Positions 1 through 7,192 of a stretch of DNA of 12,235 bases are shown here, in pieces. The DNA is taken from positions 1-12,235 of the forward strand of contig JAGHDR010000099.1 of the NCBI GenBank assembly GCA_021159825.1, written 5' to 3'. Origin of the DNA: Deltaproteobacteria bacterium (lineage in GTDB: Bacteria; Desulfobacterota; DSM-4660; Desulfatiglandales; Desulfatiglandaceae). The position numbers were made by a program, and so were the translations under genes. How positions within the stretch are numbered: position 1 is the first letter of the stretch; every line of letters starts with the position of its first letter. A model generated the notes under the pieces. That model was not told where the DNA came from and did not search any database. It worked only from the letters and a program-made list of their open reading frames with translations.

Positions 1-1775
1 CATCGGAGAATGTTGCTGAAGCCCTCGATACGCTGCCCGGCGTTTTTTTATCCGTGGGGACCAAAAACGAGCAGAATTATTCGGTCAGGGGATTTGATCA
101 ACGATATGTCCCGATATTTTTCGATGGCATCCCTATTTATGTTCCCAATGACGGGTATGTGGATGCGGGCAAACTGCCCACATCCAATATTTCGGGGATT
201 ATTTTCACCAAGGGAAACAGCTCGGTGCTGTATGGTCCCAACGCCATGGGCGGGGTGATCAATATTATGTCCAAAAAGCCTGAAAAGAAAATAGAGGTCG
301 ATTTTAACATGGGGATGCGCCAGTCCGATACCCTGGATACCAACCTCTATCTGGGCTCGCGGATGGATAAGTTTTATGTGGCCGTAAACGCGGGGTTTCT
401 CGATTCAGATGGATACAAGGTGTCCAATGATTTTACCCACGGGCCGAATCAGGGGGACGGCACCCGGAACAATTCGGATATTCTACAGAAAAACGCTACG
501 TTCAAGGTGGGGTTTACCCCTGTGGAAGGGCATGAATATGCCATCGGAATCAATTATATAAACAGCGAATGGGGCCTGCCCCCCGATGCCTATTCAACGC
601 GACCGAGATACTGGCGGTTCACCGAATGGGAAAAAGACACCTATTACTTTATCGGTGATTCAAGGATCACGGACAAACTTTCCACCAAGATAAGGATATA
701 CAGGGACACATATTACAATGTTCTTGATTCCTATGACAACGACACGTACTCAACGCAAAAGAAAAAATACGCTTTTCACAGCACGTACGATGATTTTAGC
801 AATGGCGGTTCATTGACCGTCCGCTCGGCCTATATCCCAAGAAATATCACGAGTTTCTCCTTCCATTACAAGAACGATGTTCACAAAGAACAGGATGACA
901 GGGGTGAACTCTGGGAACGTTATGAAACAGAAATGTTTTCATTCGGGCTCGAAGATGATTTTGAAATCATTGACCACCTCTCCTTCGTGGTTGGCGCTGG
1001 TTACGACATCCAAAAGCCGAAGTATGCAAACGGTGGAGAACTTCGCGATGACGACAACGCATTCAATCCTCAGGCCGGGCTCCACTGGACCTGTCTGAAA
1101 GATCTGGGCCTTCACCTATCGGTTGGGAAAAAGACGAGATTCCCCACCTTGCAAGAGCTCTATTCAGGTTATTTCGGCAGGAATGTTCCCAATCCTTATC
1201 TTAACACGGAAGAAACCGTCAATTATGAAATAGGGGCGGAAAAACCCCTGCCCGGGAGAAATTTTGTGAGTCTCAATCTATTCTACTCCGATGTCAAAGA
1301 TCTTATTGTCAAAAAAGAAGTATCCAGAAAAGTATACAAGTATGAAAATATCGGAAAGGCTGATCTGAAAGGGGTTGAGGTCAGCTTCAGGTCCGCGTTT
1401 TTCAGCTGCAACATGTTTGAATTAAGTTATACCTATTTAAATTCTAAAGATTGTTCCCCGAACAGGACCAGCGACCATTTGGATGAGCGGCCCGAGAACA
1501 AGCTCTATCTCAGCGATTTGTTTGAATTGACCGAGTGGCTCTCCCTTTTCGGCAAGCTGGAGTACTATTCCAAGCAGTGGTATGAGGACCCGGATACGGG
1601 ATGGCAGGAGTTGGATGGTTTTATGACGTTTGACTTCAAGGTTATCGGTACTTTCTCAGAAGTTCTGACTCTTGAGGCCGGAGTTAAAAACATGTTTGAT
1701 AAAAACTATTTCCTTTCTTCCGGGTATCCAAGAGAGGGGAGAATGTTTTTCGGGATGCTCCGGGCAACCTTTTAA
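1..1775 (+). CDS. TonB-dependent outer-membrane receptor, 5' end missing
   Basis: The frame is open from base 3 to the TAA at 1773-1775, giving 590 residues; the start lies before the window. The visible protein begins inside the plug domain (ENVAEALDTLPGV), followed by the typical plug stretch with SVRGFD and LYGPNAMGGVINI (about 230-270). The rest reads as an outer-membrane beta-barrel of alternating aromatic and polar strands and ends in RATF, the C-terminal Phe signature expected for BAM recognition. The missing part should hold the signal peptide, TonB box and first plug strands. Such receptors import scarce chelates (iron complexes, haem, corrinoids) using energy from TonB. Length and plug are compatible with a BtuB- or siderophore-type receptor, but nothing here fixes the substrate. 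The Ton cluster downstream is a likely energy source. Confidence 0.93.
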   Translation, partial: SENVAEALDTLPGVFLSVGTKNEQNYSVRGFDQRYVPIFFDGIPIYVPNDGYVDAGKLPTSNISGIIFTKGNSSVLYGPNAMGGVINIMSKKPEKKIEVDFNMGMRQSDTLDTNLYLGSRMDKFYVAVNAGFLDSDGYKVSNDFTHGPNQGDGTRNNSDILQKNATFKVGFTPVEGHEYAIGINYINSEWGLPPDAYSTRPRYWRFTEWEKDTYYFIGDSRITDKLSTKIRIYRDTYYNVLDSYDNDTYSTQKKKYAFHSTYDDFSNGGSLTVRSAYIPRNITSFSFHYKNDVHKEQDDRGELWERYETEMFSFGLEDDFEIIDHLSFVVGAGYDIQKPKYANGGELRDDDNAFNPQAGLHWTCLKDLGLHLSVGKKTRFPTLQELYSGYFGRNVPNPYLNTEETVNYEIGAEKPLPGRNFVSLNLFYSDVKDLIVKKEVSRKVYKYENIGKADLKGVEVSFRSAFFSCNMFELSYTYLNSKDCSPNRTSDHLDERPENKLYLSDLFELTEWLSLFGKLEYYSKQWYEDPDTGWQELDGFMTFDFKVIGTFSEVLTLEAGVKNMFDKNYFLSSGYPREGRMFFGMLRATF

Positions 1776-1800
1776 TTAACCCTTGAAAGGTTGCTCTTGT

Positions 1801-1839
1801 GGCGCATCCGAGCGCCGGAGCTCAATTTTTTATTTTTTT
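1801..1839 (+). terminator. Probable intrinsic terminator after the receptor gene
   Basis: A GC-rich hairpin can form either as GGCGC (1801-1805) with GCGCC (1812-1816), or as GAGC (1810-1813) with GCTC (1820-1823). It is followed by two T tracts (1826-1831 and 1833-1839). This would end or attenuate the receptor transcript 25 bases past its stop. The stems are short, so efficiency is uncertain. Confidence 0.5.
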
Positions 1840-1841
1840 GG

Positions 1842-1860
1842 ATGAACGTCGTACGTTCAT
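1842..1860. promoter_or_regulatory. Perfect 8-bp palindrome, possible operator
   Basis: ATGAACGT (1842-1849), three bases CGT, then the exact reverse complement ACGTTCAT (1853-1860). It lies 22 bases upstream of the start codon of the next gene and just 5' of its ribosome-binding site. It could be a dimeric repressor operator or an RNA hairpin limiting access to the ribosome-binding site. No known regulator is recognised. Confidence 0.4.
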
Positions 1861-1882
1861 TATCACGAAAAGGGGATTCACC

Positions 1883-3658
1883 ATGAAAAAGATCTGCATG
1901 TGGCTGGTTATGGCTGTTTTTTTATTCACTTTTTGTCCGGCGTGGTCCGGAACATCTCCAACCCTCAGTATCACCGGTCTTGTGAAACAGCCGGTGAATC
2001 TGTCGCTTTCCGACCTCAGGCAATATCAATCCGTTGAGGCGCAGCTCAATGAGGTGTTTGAAGACGGCACTTATCGCGGTGCATTTGTTTTCCGAGGGGT
2101 TCCGCTGAAAACACTCCTGGAAACCGCATTTATCCAAAAAGAAGAAACGGATTTCAAGAAACGGGTGGACCTTGCCATTGTGGTTAAAAATCGGGAAGGG
2201 AAACAGATCGTCCTATCTTGGGGGGAGGTGTTTTACAAGAATCCGGGAAGGATCATCGTGGCATTTTCCGGGCGGCCCATTATGCCGCACGCGGACTGCA
2301 ATCGGTGCCACAGCCCCGAAGTATTCAAACCCCGCCTGGATCAGCTTTACCGTCAGATCGGCTATCCCAAACTCGTGGTTGCGGGTGATGCATATGCGGA
2401 TCGTTCATTGGAAGAGATTACCAGCATCCAGGTCGTGGATCTGAAACCGGAAATGCCAGCTAAAAAGTTGAAAACGCTTTTTTCCCCGGAGTTCGTCGTT
2501 ATGGGTGCTGTAGAAAACCCGATCACCGTCACTGATTTTTCGGTTGATTTTTCGACTGATCCGAAAAAGACCGTGAGAGCGAGGCATCTGGGCGAAGGAA
2601 AAGGATATCACGGGATTGACCTGATGGGGGGCGCTTCTCTTCGGTCGGTTCTGCACAAAGCGGGCATAAGGCCTGATGTGAACACCGTGTTTTTGCTGTC
2701 CGCCCCTGACGGGTATCGTGTCCTTTTGTCTTACGGCGAAGTTTTTCTTGACCCGGCCGGAGAACGAATGATTCTGGCAGACCGGATGAACAATCAACCC
2801 ATAAAAAAGAACGGAAAATTTTTCTTTGTGCCTCCCGAGGACCTGATGGCGGATCGGGACGTCAAGGCGGTTCAAAAGATTGAGGTCATTTCGGTGAAGC
2901 AGAACCCGCGGATTTATGTCATCGGAGTGGGGTGTGGGGATACGGGTCTTATCACCCTGGAGGCCATCTCCCGTATGGCCGAGGCCGATGCCTTTGTATG
3001 CCCCCCGGATATCAGAAAGCGATTTTCCAAATATATGGGAAACAAACCGGTGCTGTTGAACCTTTATGATTTTGTGTCGCCGGTGTTAAAGAAAAAGCAT
3101 CCCGATCTTTCTTCCGAAGAACTGGAAATCCTGCTGAAAAAAGAGCAGGACGATGCCGCTGTGATTATTCAGCAAACTTTGGATGAAGGCAAAACCGTGG
3201 CTATTCTGGAATATGGAGACCCCGGCATCTGGAGTGGATGGCGATGGGCATGGGATTCTTTCCCCACTGGGACCATCGAGATCGTTCCGGGGCTCAGCTC
3301 CTTCAATGTGTCCAATGCACTCATCGGCGAAGATCTTGCTTGCAACGGTTCAATGGTTATTGCTACTCCAAGGGGGCTCAAGGCGGATCCCGCCATGGTG
3401 GAGGCCATTGCGGAGAAGGGTGAGACCTTATGCATTTTCATGGGCTTGAAAGATGTGACGGATTTGGTCTCCTTCCTTAAACAATGGTATCCGGGAACAA
3501 TGCCCGCCTGCATTGTTTACAAGGCCGGTTATTCCGCCGGCGAAGCACTGGCGAGGACCACTCTGGATGGTCTTGCGAACACCGCAAGCAGTGCCAAAGA
3601 AAAATTCCTGGGGTTGATTTATGTGGGTCGGTGTCTGGCTGGGAAAGCTGGAAACTGA
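1883..3658 (+). CDS. Exported fusion: two molybdopterin-like domains, CXXCH, tetrapyrrole methylase
   Basis: Start ATG 1883 is chosen because AAAGGGGA (1869-1876) sits 6 bases upstream and it begins a signal peptide (MKKICMWLVMAVFLFTFCPA, residues 1-23). The frame is open to 1799 but that stretch is not signal-like. Residues 24-194 and 195-335 appear to be two related, degenerate sulfite-oxidase/molybdopterin-like domains: each carries a GV/LR-x-LL motif and a V/RxLSxGEVF segment. The first contains CNRCH (residues 139-143), a c-type haem attachment motif. Residues about 342-591 form a full-length tetrapyrrole methylase domain: IGVGCGDTG SAM-loop motif, GDPGIW, IVPGLSSFN, ATPRG and a C-terminal VYKAGYSAGEALARTTL. 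Such domains methylate precorrins or related tetrapyrroles using SAM in the cytosol. Placing one behind a signal peptide is odd, because SAM is not expected in the periplasm; it may bind rather than methylate. It follows the receptor gene in the same direction. Domain identities are confident for the methylase, moderate for the other two. Confidence 0.85.
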   Translation: MKKICMWLVMAVFLFTFCPAWSGTSPTLSITGLVKQPVNLSLSDLRQYQSVEAQLNEVFEDGTYRGAFVFRGVPLKTLLETAFIQKEETDFKKRVDLAIVVKNREGKQIVLSWGEVFYKNPGRIIVAFSGRPIMPHADCNRCHSPEVFKPRLDQLYRQIGYPKLVVAGDAYADRSLEEITSIQVVDLKPEMPAKKLKTLFSPEFVVMGAVENPITVTDFSVDFSTDPKKTVRARHLGEGKGYHGIDLMGGASLRSVLHKAGIRPDVNTVFLLSAPDGYRVLLSYGEVFLDPAGERMILADRMNNQPIKKNGKFFFVPPEDLMADRDVKAVQKIEVISVKQNPRIYVIGVGCGDTGLITLEAISRMAEADAFVCPPDIRKRFSKYMGNKPVLLNLYDFVSPVLKKKHPDLSSEELEILLKKEQDDAAVIIQQTLDEGKTVAILEYGDPGIWSGWRWAWDSFPTGTIEIVPGLSSFNVSNALIGEDLACNGSMVIATPRGLKADPAMVEAIAEKGETLCIFMGLKDVTDLVSFLKQWYPGTMPACIVYKAGYSAGEALARTTLDGLANTASSAKEKFLGLIYVGRCLAGKAGN

Positions 3659-3685
3659 TGTTGGGGTTAAAATCCGCTTAAAGGC

Positions 3686-3715
3686 TTGACCCAAGCATGA
3701 AGATGCGTATATATT
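3686..3715 (+). promoter_or_regulatory. Sigma70-like promoter of the Ton operon
   Basis: TTGACC (3686-3691) is followed after 18 bases by TATATT (3710-3715); an alternative -10, TATATA at 3708-3713, gives 16-base spacing. Transcription would start near 3722, leaving a leader of about 190 nt before the DUF3450 start codon. An imperfect inverted repeat, TTGGG (3661-3665) with CCCAA (3690-3694), overlaps the -35 box and could be an operator. Confidence 0.55.
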
Positions 3716-3721
3716 CCACTT

Positions 3722-3870
3722 CCGAGTGAGGATGAGATTTCTATTAGGATGAACTTGGACTTTATGACGCTACGAAGGTGTCGGTCCGACTAACGAAACG
3801 CAAATTCTCCGATAATGAGGCCACGAAGGCCGGGGTGTGGGGAGTCGCCTCTGTATTCGCGGCCTTTTTT
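3722..3870 (+). promoter_or_regulatory. Structured leader RNA with tandem ACGAA-loop hairpins, unidentified
   Basis: No gene is visible in this roughly 250-base gap. Between the promoter and the DUF3450 start the leader can form a hairpin GACGCT-ACGAA-GGTGTC (3766-3782) and a second, GGCC-ACGAA-GGCC (3819-3831). Both have the same five-base loop; a third ACGAA lies unpaired at 3793-3797. The 3' arm of the second hairpin is also the 5' arm of the terminator (3826-3866), so the two structures exclude each other. This is the layout of a transcription-attenuating riboswitch or protein-responsive leader. I do not recognise the class: the conserved cores of cobalamin, TPP, c-di-GMP-I and Moco elements are absent. 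Confidence 0.45.
3826..3870 (+). terminator. Intrinsic terminator/attenuator upstream of the DUF3450 gene
   Basis: AAGGCCG (3826-3832) pairs exactly with CGGCCTT (3860-3866), with an inner GGGG/CCTC stem at about 3839-3852, and a run of six T residues at 3865-3870. It lies 42 bases before the first gene of the Ton operon and inside its predicted transcript, so it fits attenuation of the operon better than termination of the upstream gene. Confidence 0.55.
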
Positions 3871-3912
3871 GGTTAACTCTCCCTTGAAAACTTTTTATGA
3901 GGCAAATGGTTG

Positions 3913-4722
3913 ATGCGATCTGCAAACACATATTGGAAGACACTGGTATCGGCCTTTGTTTGTTTCCTTGGGGTCAGCCTTGGACCATCGAGCGCCGCGA
4001 AGGATTCCCCCCTGGCGGTTAAGCAAACATCGGAACGTACGGTTGCAACCGATGTGCAGACCCAAAAGGCCGTGGATGAATGGGCGGCGGAAGAAAAGCA
4101 ACTCCTTGAGAAAATCGATCGAAATGAGCGGGCACTCAAACGGAGCGTCTGGGAGCGGAAGAAGACCGGGGAATATCTTGCCACCCTTGAAAAAAAGATG
4201 ATCGAACTGAAGGAAAAAGCCGCGGAAATGGAAAAAATCAACGCGGAACTTCTCCCGATCCTGGATAGCGGCCTTGAAAGGCTGACCACCTTTGTGCAAG
4301 GCGACCTCCCTTTCGACAAGGCCGGACGTATTGAGAACATAGAGAATGCGGCCCATATCCTCAACGATTATGATATGGGTCTTCTGGCCAAAACCCGTAC
4401 CCTTTTTGATGCGGTTGCGCGGGAAACGGACTTCGGCTATTCGGTGGATATCCGGGAAACCGAGATTGAAATTGAGGGGCGACCGATTCGCGTGAACCTG
4501 TTAAAGGTGGGGCGAACGGGGCTTTATGCCCTGACCATGGACGGTGACAATGCCTATGTTTGGAATGGCCGGCAAAACCAATACCTCCCGATAGACGGTG
4601 GTGTTAAGGCCATTGATGAGGCCGTCCAAATTGTCGAACGGATTCGCATCGTTGAATTGACCAAACTGCCCATGGGAAGGCCTTCCGAGGCCCCTGATGC
4701 GGGAGGTCGTCGCGATGAATAG
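3913..4722 (+). CDS. DUF3450 family exported coiled-coil protein of the Ton cluster
   Basis: A 269-residue protein. ATG 3913 is preferred, with TGAGG (3898-3902) ten bases upstream; TTG 3910 is the alternative. Residues 1-29 form a signal peptide (small residues before SSAAKD). Residues about 45-110 are a charged coiled coil (EEKQLLEKIDRNERALKRS, then EKKMIELKEKAAEMEKINAE). The C-terminal half is a small beta-rich domain ending with DGDNAYVWNGRQNQYLPIDG. Proteins of this kind are found as the first gene of TtpC-type Ton clusters, for example in Vibrio and related bacteria. Their role is poorly defined; the coiled coil suggests pairing with the periplasmic coiled coil of the next gene product. 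The last 8 bases overlap that gene. Confidence 0.82.
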   Translation: MRSANTYWKTLVSAFVCFLGVSLGPSSAAKDSPLAVKQTSERTVATDVQTQKAVDEWAAEEKQLLEKIDRNERALKRSVWERKKTGEYLATLEKKMIELKEKAAEMEKINAELLPILDSGLERLTTFVQGDLPFDKAGRIENIENAAHILNDYDMGLLAKTRTLFDAVARETDFGYSVDIRETEIEIEGRPIRVNLLKVGRTGLYALTMDGDNAYVWNGRQNQYLPIDGGVKAIDEAVQIVERIRIVELTKLPMGRPSEAPDAGGRRDE

Positions 4723-6121
4723 GATGATCTGGATCGTGATGCTTCTGATCAGTCTGTCAGCGGAGGCATGGGCTGAAAATTCCTTTGAAAAGGTCGCGTC
4801 TGATATCAAAAACGAATATCGGGATGCGCGGAAAGGACAAAAGCGAATCCTTGAGGAAATCAAATTGCGTCGCCGGGCGCTTCAGCAGAAATTGGCCACT
4901 TTGGAAGAGGTGCTTGCGGTAGCTTCCGAGACGCTTGTTTCTGATCGGCAGCGGCTCCTGAAGCGATCTCAAGAGCGGGATGAGATCACCAAAGAGGTCT
5001 CCCATCGACTGGCAAACAACAAGGAACTGAGTATATTGTTCATAAATCATGCCCGCAACTTCCTGGCCCTTGCTGAACGAACCCCTTACAGCGCTGAACG
5101 GCCTGATCGGCTTCTGGAATTGCAATCTTTCGTGGATCCGCATCGCGTCTTTCGGTTGAAGGATCTGAAGGCGCTGCTTGAGTTTTCGTTTGAGGATATG
5201 GCCGCATCTCGACAAAAAGTCGTTTACAAAGGGTTGATGATGGACCGCGGTGGAAATGAGACCCGGGGAGAGATTATCCGACTGGGCCATCTTCCGGCCA
5301 TGTATCGTGCGGGAAAACATGTGGGATATCTGAGTCTGAGCCCGGCTTCGGGCCGTCTCCTGATGAGTCCCGACCTCCCCTATTGGATACGGCGAAATCT
5401 TCGGGCCTACTTTGAGGGAAAAACCGGGGACGTGTATACTGACATCTCAGGTGGCGCCGCCATTGGGCAATTGGCCCATCGCGTTACCTGGATGGATCAT
5501 CTGAAAAGCGGCGGAGTGCTCGTGGTGCCCATTCTTCTGGTGGGGTTGGTGGCGTTGGTACTGACCGTCGAACGGCTGATTTTCCTGGGAAAAGTGCGTC
5601 ACAATACGGATGCGCTCATGACCCGGGTCACCGAGCTGGTGGACAATGGCGATATCGAAGGTGCTGTGAAAGCCGCTTATCCTCACCGGGATCGTCCTAC
5701 CGGCCGTGTGTTGATGGCGGGTTTGCGGCATCGGGACGACTCGAGCGAGGTGATCGAAAGCGCGCTGTCGGAAGCCATGCTGCGGGAGGCCCCCAGACTG
5801 GAGCGTTTCCTGGGCGCCCTGAAGGTCTGCGCCGCGGTGGCGCCGCTCCTGGGTTTGCTTGGAACGGTCACCGGGATGATCAACACCTTCCAGGTGATTA
5901 CGACCCATGGAACAGGGGATCCCCGGTTGATGGCCGGCGGCATCAGCGAAGCCATGGTCACCACCCAGGTCGGTCTGGCCGTGGCTATTCCGGTCATGAT
6001 TGTTACCGCCTTTTTAGGGAGACGCGCCCGCAATTTATCCCAGGACATGGAAGAGAAGGGCCTTGCGCTCATGGGGACGTTGCTTCGGCTGCGAACCAAT
6101 GGTGAGAATCAGGCGGTGTAA
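4715..6121 (+). CDS. ttpC: TtpC-like MotA/TolQ/ExbB proton-channel protein with periplasmic extension
   Basis: A 468-residue protein. ATG 4715 is chosen for GGGAGG (4701-4706) eight bases upstream and a signal peptide directly after it (MNRMIWIVMLLISLSAEAWA); ATG 4697 in the same frame has no such support. Residues about 25-95 are coiled coil, then a periplasmic domain to about 260. The ExbB module follows: TM1 at about 265-290, TM2 at about 367-393 (AAVAPLLGLLGTVTGM) and TM3 at about 408-436 (AMVTTQVGLAVAIP). Ordinary ExbB proteins are about half this length; the N-terminal extension is the mark of TtpC in the Vibrio TonB2 system, where it works alongside ExbB, ExbD and TonB in energising receptors. 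Overlaps the DUF3450 gene by 8 bp, indicating translational coupling. Confidence 0.9.
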   Translation: MNRMIWIVMLLISLSAEAWAENSFEKVASDIKNEYRDARKGQKRILEEIKLRRRALQQKLATLEEVLAVASETLVSDRQRLLKRSQERDEITKEVSHRLANNKELSILFINHARNFLALAERTPYSAERPDRLLELQSFVDPHRVFRLKDLKALLEFSFEDMAASRQKVVYKGLMMDRGGNETRGEIIRLGHLPAMYRAGKHVGYLSLSPASGRLLMSPDLPYWIRRNLRAYFEGKTGDVYTDISGGAAIGQLAHRVTWMDHLKSGGVLVVPILLVGLVALVLTVERLIFLGKVRHNTDALMTRVTELVDNGDIEGAVKAAYPHRDRPTGRVLMAGLRHRDDSSEVIESALSEAMLREAPRLERFLGALKVCAAVAPLLGLLGTVTGMINTFQVITTHGTGDPRLMAGGISEAMVTTQVGLAVAIPVMIVTAFLGRRARNLSQDMEEKGLALMGTLLRLRTNGENQAV

Positions 6122-6140
6122 GTGTAAGAGGAGATGGAAT

Positions 6141-6776
6141 ATGGAGATTTTTGATATTTTTTGGGAGCTTGCTGAAACCGGTGGCCCCATTATGATTCCC
6201 ATCGGGTTGATTTCTCTCTGGATGTGGACCCTGATCGTCATGAAGGCCGAATGGATCTTTCGGGTCAAGCGTCGGCCGCTCTTGGTGAGTGACGCCCTCA
6301 AGTGTTTGGAGGAAGAAGGGGATTTCAAGAGGGAAGCCTACTGTCCAAGAGCGGCCGCCCTGACCTTCTTTTTGCAGCATTATTTCAGGGGCAAGGCTTT
6401 TTTGTGCGGAGAGGCGGATCAACTCTTTTTCGAGGTGGCGATTCGCCGTCAGACCCAAGGCCTCTACCGCCATATCCCGGCCATTATGATATTGGCGGCC
6501 GCAGCGCCGCTCCTGGGCTTGCTCGGGACGGTGAGCGGCATGGTGGAGACCTTTCGGGTTATCGGTAGTCACGGGATGGGAAATGCTCAGGCCATGGCTT
6601 CGGGAATCAAGGAATCCATGATTACCACCCAGGCAGGGTTGTTGGTGGCCATCCCCGGCATATTGGCGGGCCAGGCCATGCGAAAGGAGATTCGTAACAT
6701 CCATCAGAGTGTACTCGTGTTTCACAAAGCCGTATCCCAATGGCTTGAAAAGGAGTGGCTGAAATGCGCCGTTTAG
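6141..6776 (+). CDS. exbB: ExbB, inner-membrane proton-channel subunit of the Ton system
   Basis: A 211-residue protein; ATG 6141 lies seven bases after GAGGAG (6128-6133) and 19 bases after the previous stop. Three membrane segments are visible: about 15-36 (PIMIPIGLISLWMWTLIVM), about 111-140 (ILAAAAPLLGLLGTVSGM) and about 157-178 (MITTQAGLLVAIPGI). The last two carry the family motifs AAPLLGLLGTVxGM and TTQAGLLVAIP, with the conserved Thr residues lining the proton path. It should assemble as a pentamer around an ExbD dimer and drive TonB with the proton motive force. Very similar in these motifs to the channel module of the preceding gene, so the cluster encodes two ExbB-type channels. 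Its end overlaps exbD by 13 bp. Confidence 0.94.
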   Translation: MEIFDIFWELAETGGPIMIPIGLISLWMWTLIVMKAEWIFRVKRRPLLVSDALKCLEEEGDFKREAYCPRAAALTFFLQHYFRGKAFLCGEADQLFFEVAIRRQTQGLYRHIPAIMILAAAAPLLGLLGTVSGMVETFRVIGSHGMGNAQAMASGIKESMITTQAGLLVAIPGILAGQAMRKEIRNIHQSVLVFHKAVSQWLEKEWLKCAV

Positions 6777-7192
6777 GCGGAACCGCGGCAGCGGGAATTC
6801 AGGAAGAAGATGGCGGCGATGTGGAAATCAACATGATGCCGTTGATCGACATGATCTTCATCCTGCTCATCTTTTTTCTGGTGACGGCCAGTTTTGTTCG
6901 GGAATCGGGCGTGGAGGTAAATCGGCCCGAGGCGGCGACGGCCGAAAAAAAAGAGGCTGTCGGCATGGTGGTGGGCATTACCCGGGAAAGCCATGTTTTC
7001 ATTGATGGCCGGCAGGTGGATCTCCGGCGGGTCCGCGGTCTGGTGGAGATCTTTCTGGTTGAAAACGCGAAAGGCGGGGTTATCATCGATGCCGACGAAT
7101 CGTGTCCCACCGGACGCCTGGTGGCGGTGCTGGACCAATGCCGCTTGGCCGGTGCGGAGAACATCGCAATTGCGGCCGGGAGGAAGGAGTGA
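6764..7192 (+). CDS. exbD: ExbD, biopolymer transport protein
   Basis: A 142-residue protein of normal ExbD length. ATG 6764 is chosen because AGGAG (6751-6755) lies eight bases upstream; the in-frame GTG 6755 overlaps that ribosome-binding site. A short cytoplasmic N-terminus leads to one membrane helix, MMPLIDMIFILLIFFLVTA, with the essential protonatable Asp at residue 29. A periplasmic domain follows, with beta-alpha segments such as HVFIDGRQVDL and GVIIDADESCPTGRLVAVLD. ExbD couples proton flow through ExbB to TonB movement. It starts inside the end of exbB and its stop overlaps the GTG of tonB by 4 bp. Confidence 0.94.
   Translation: MRRLGGTAAAGIQEEDGGDVEINMMPLIDMIFILLIFFLVTASFVRESGVEVNRPEAATAEKKEAVGMVVGITRESHVFIDGRQVDLRRVRGLVEIFLVENAKGGVIIDADESCPTGRLVAVLDQCRLAGAENIAIAAGRKE

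Noticed and set aside
1799..1882. N-terminal extension of the fusion protein to 1799
   Set aside because: It would run through the terminator-like T tracts and the palindrome, and places 28 residues before a clear signal peptide that has its own ribosome-binding site.
3766..3831. Guanidine-II (mini-ykkC) element, because of two tandem hairpins with ACG-containing loops
   Set aside because: That class needs ACGR tetraloops on GC-rich stems; here the loops are five bases (ACGAA), and the downstream genes do not fit guanidine export.
3722..3870. Cobalamin, TPP or c-di-GMP-I riboswitch
   Set aside because: GATAATG at 3811-3817 resembles part of TPP and ACGCAAA at 3797-3803 part of c-di-GMP-I, but the remaining conserved blocks are missing; no B12-box-like core is present.
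4697..4714. Upstream ATG start for the TtpC-like gene
   Set aside because: It lies four bases before the GGGAGG ribosome-binding site and would put charged residues (REVVA) ahead of an otherwise standard signal peptide starting at 4715.
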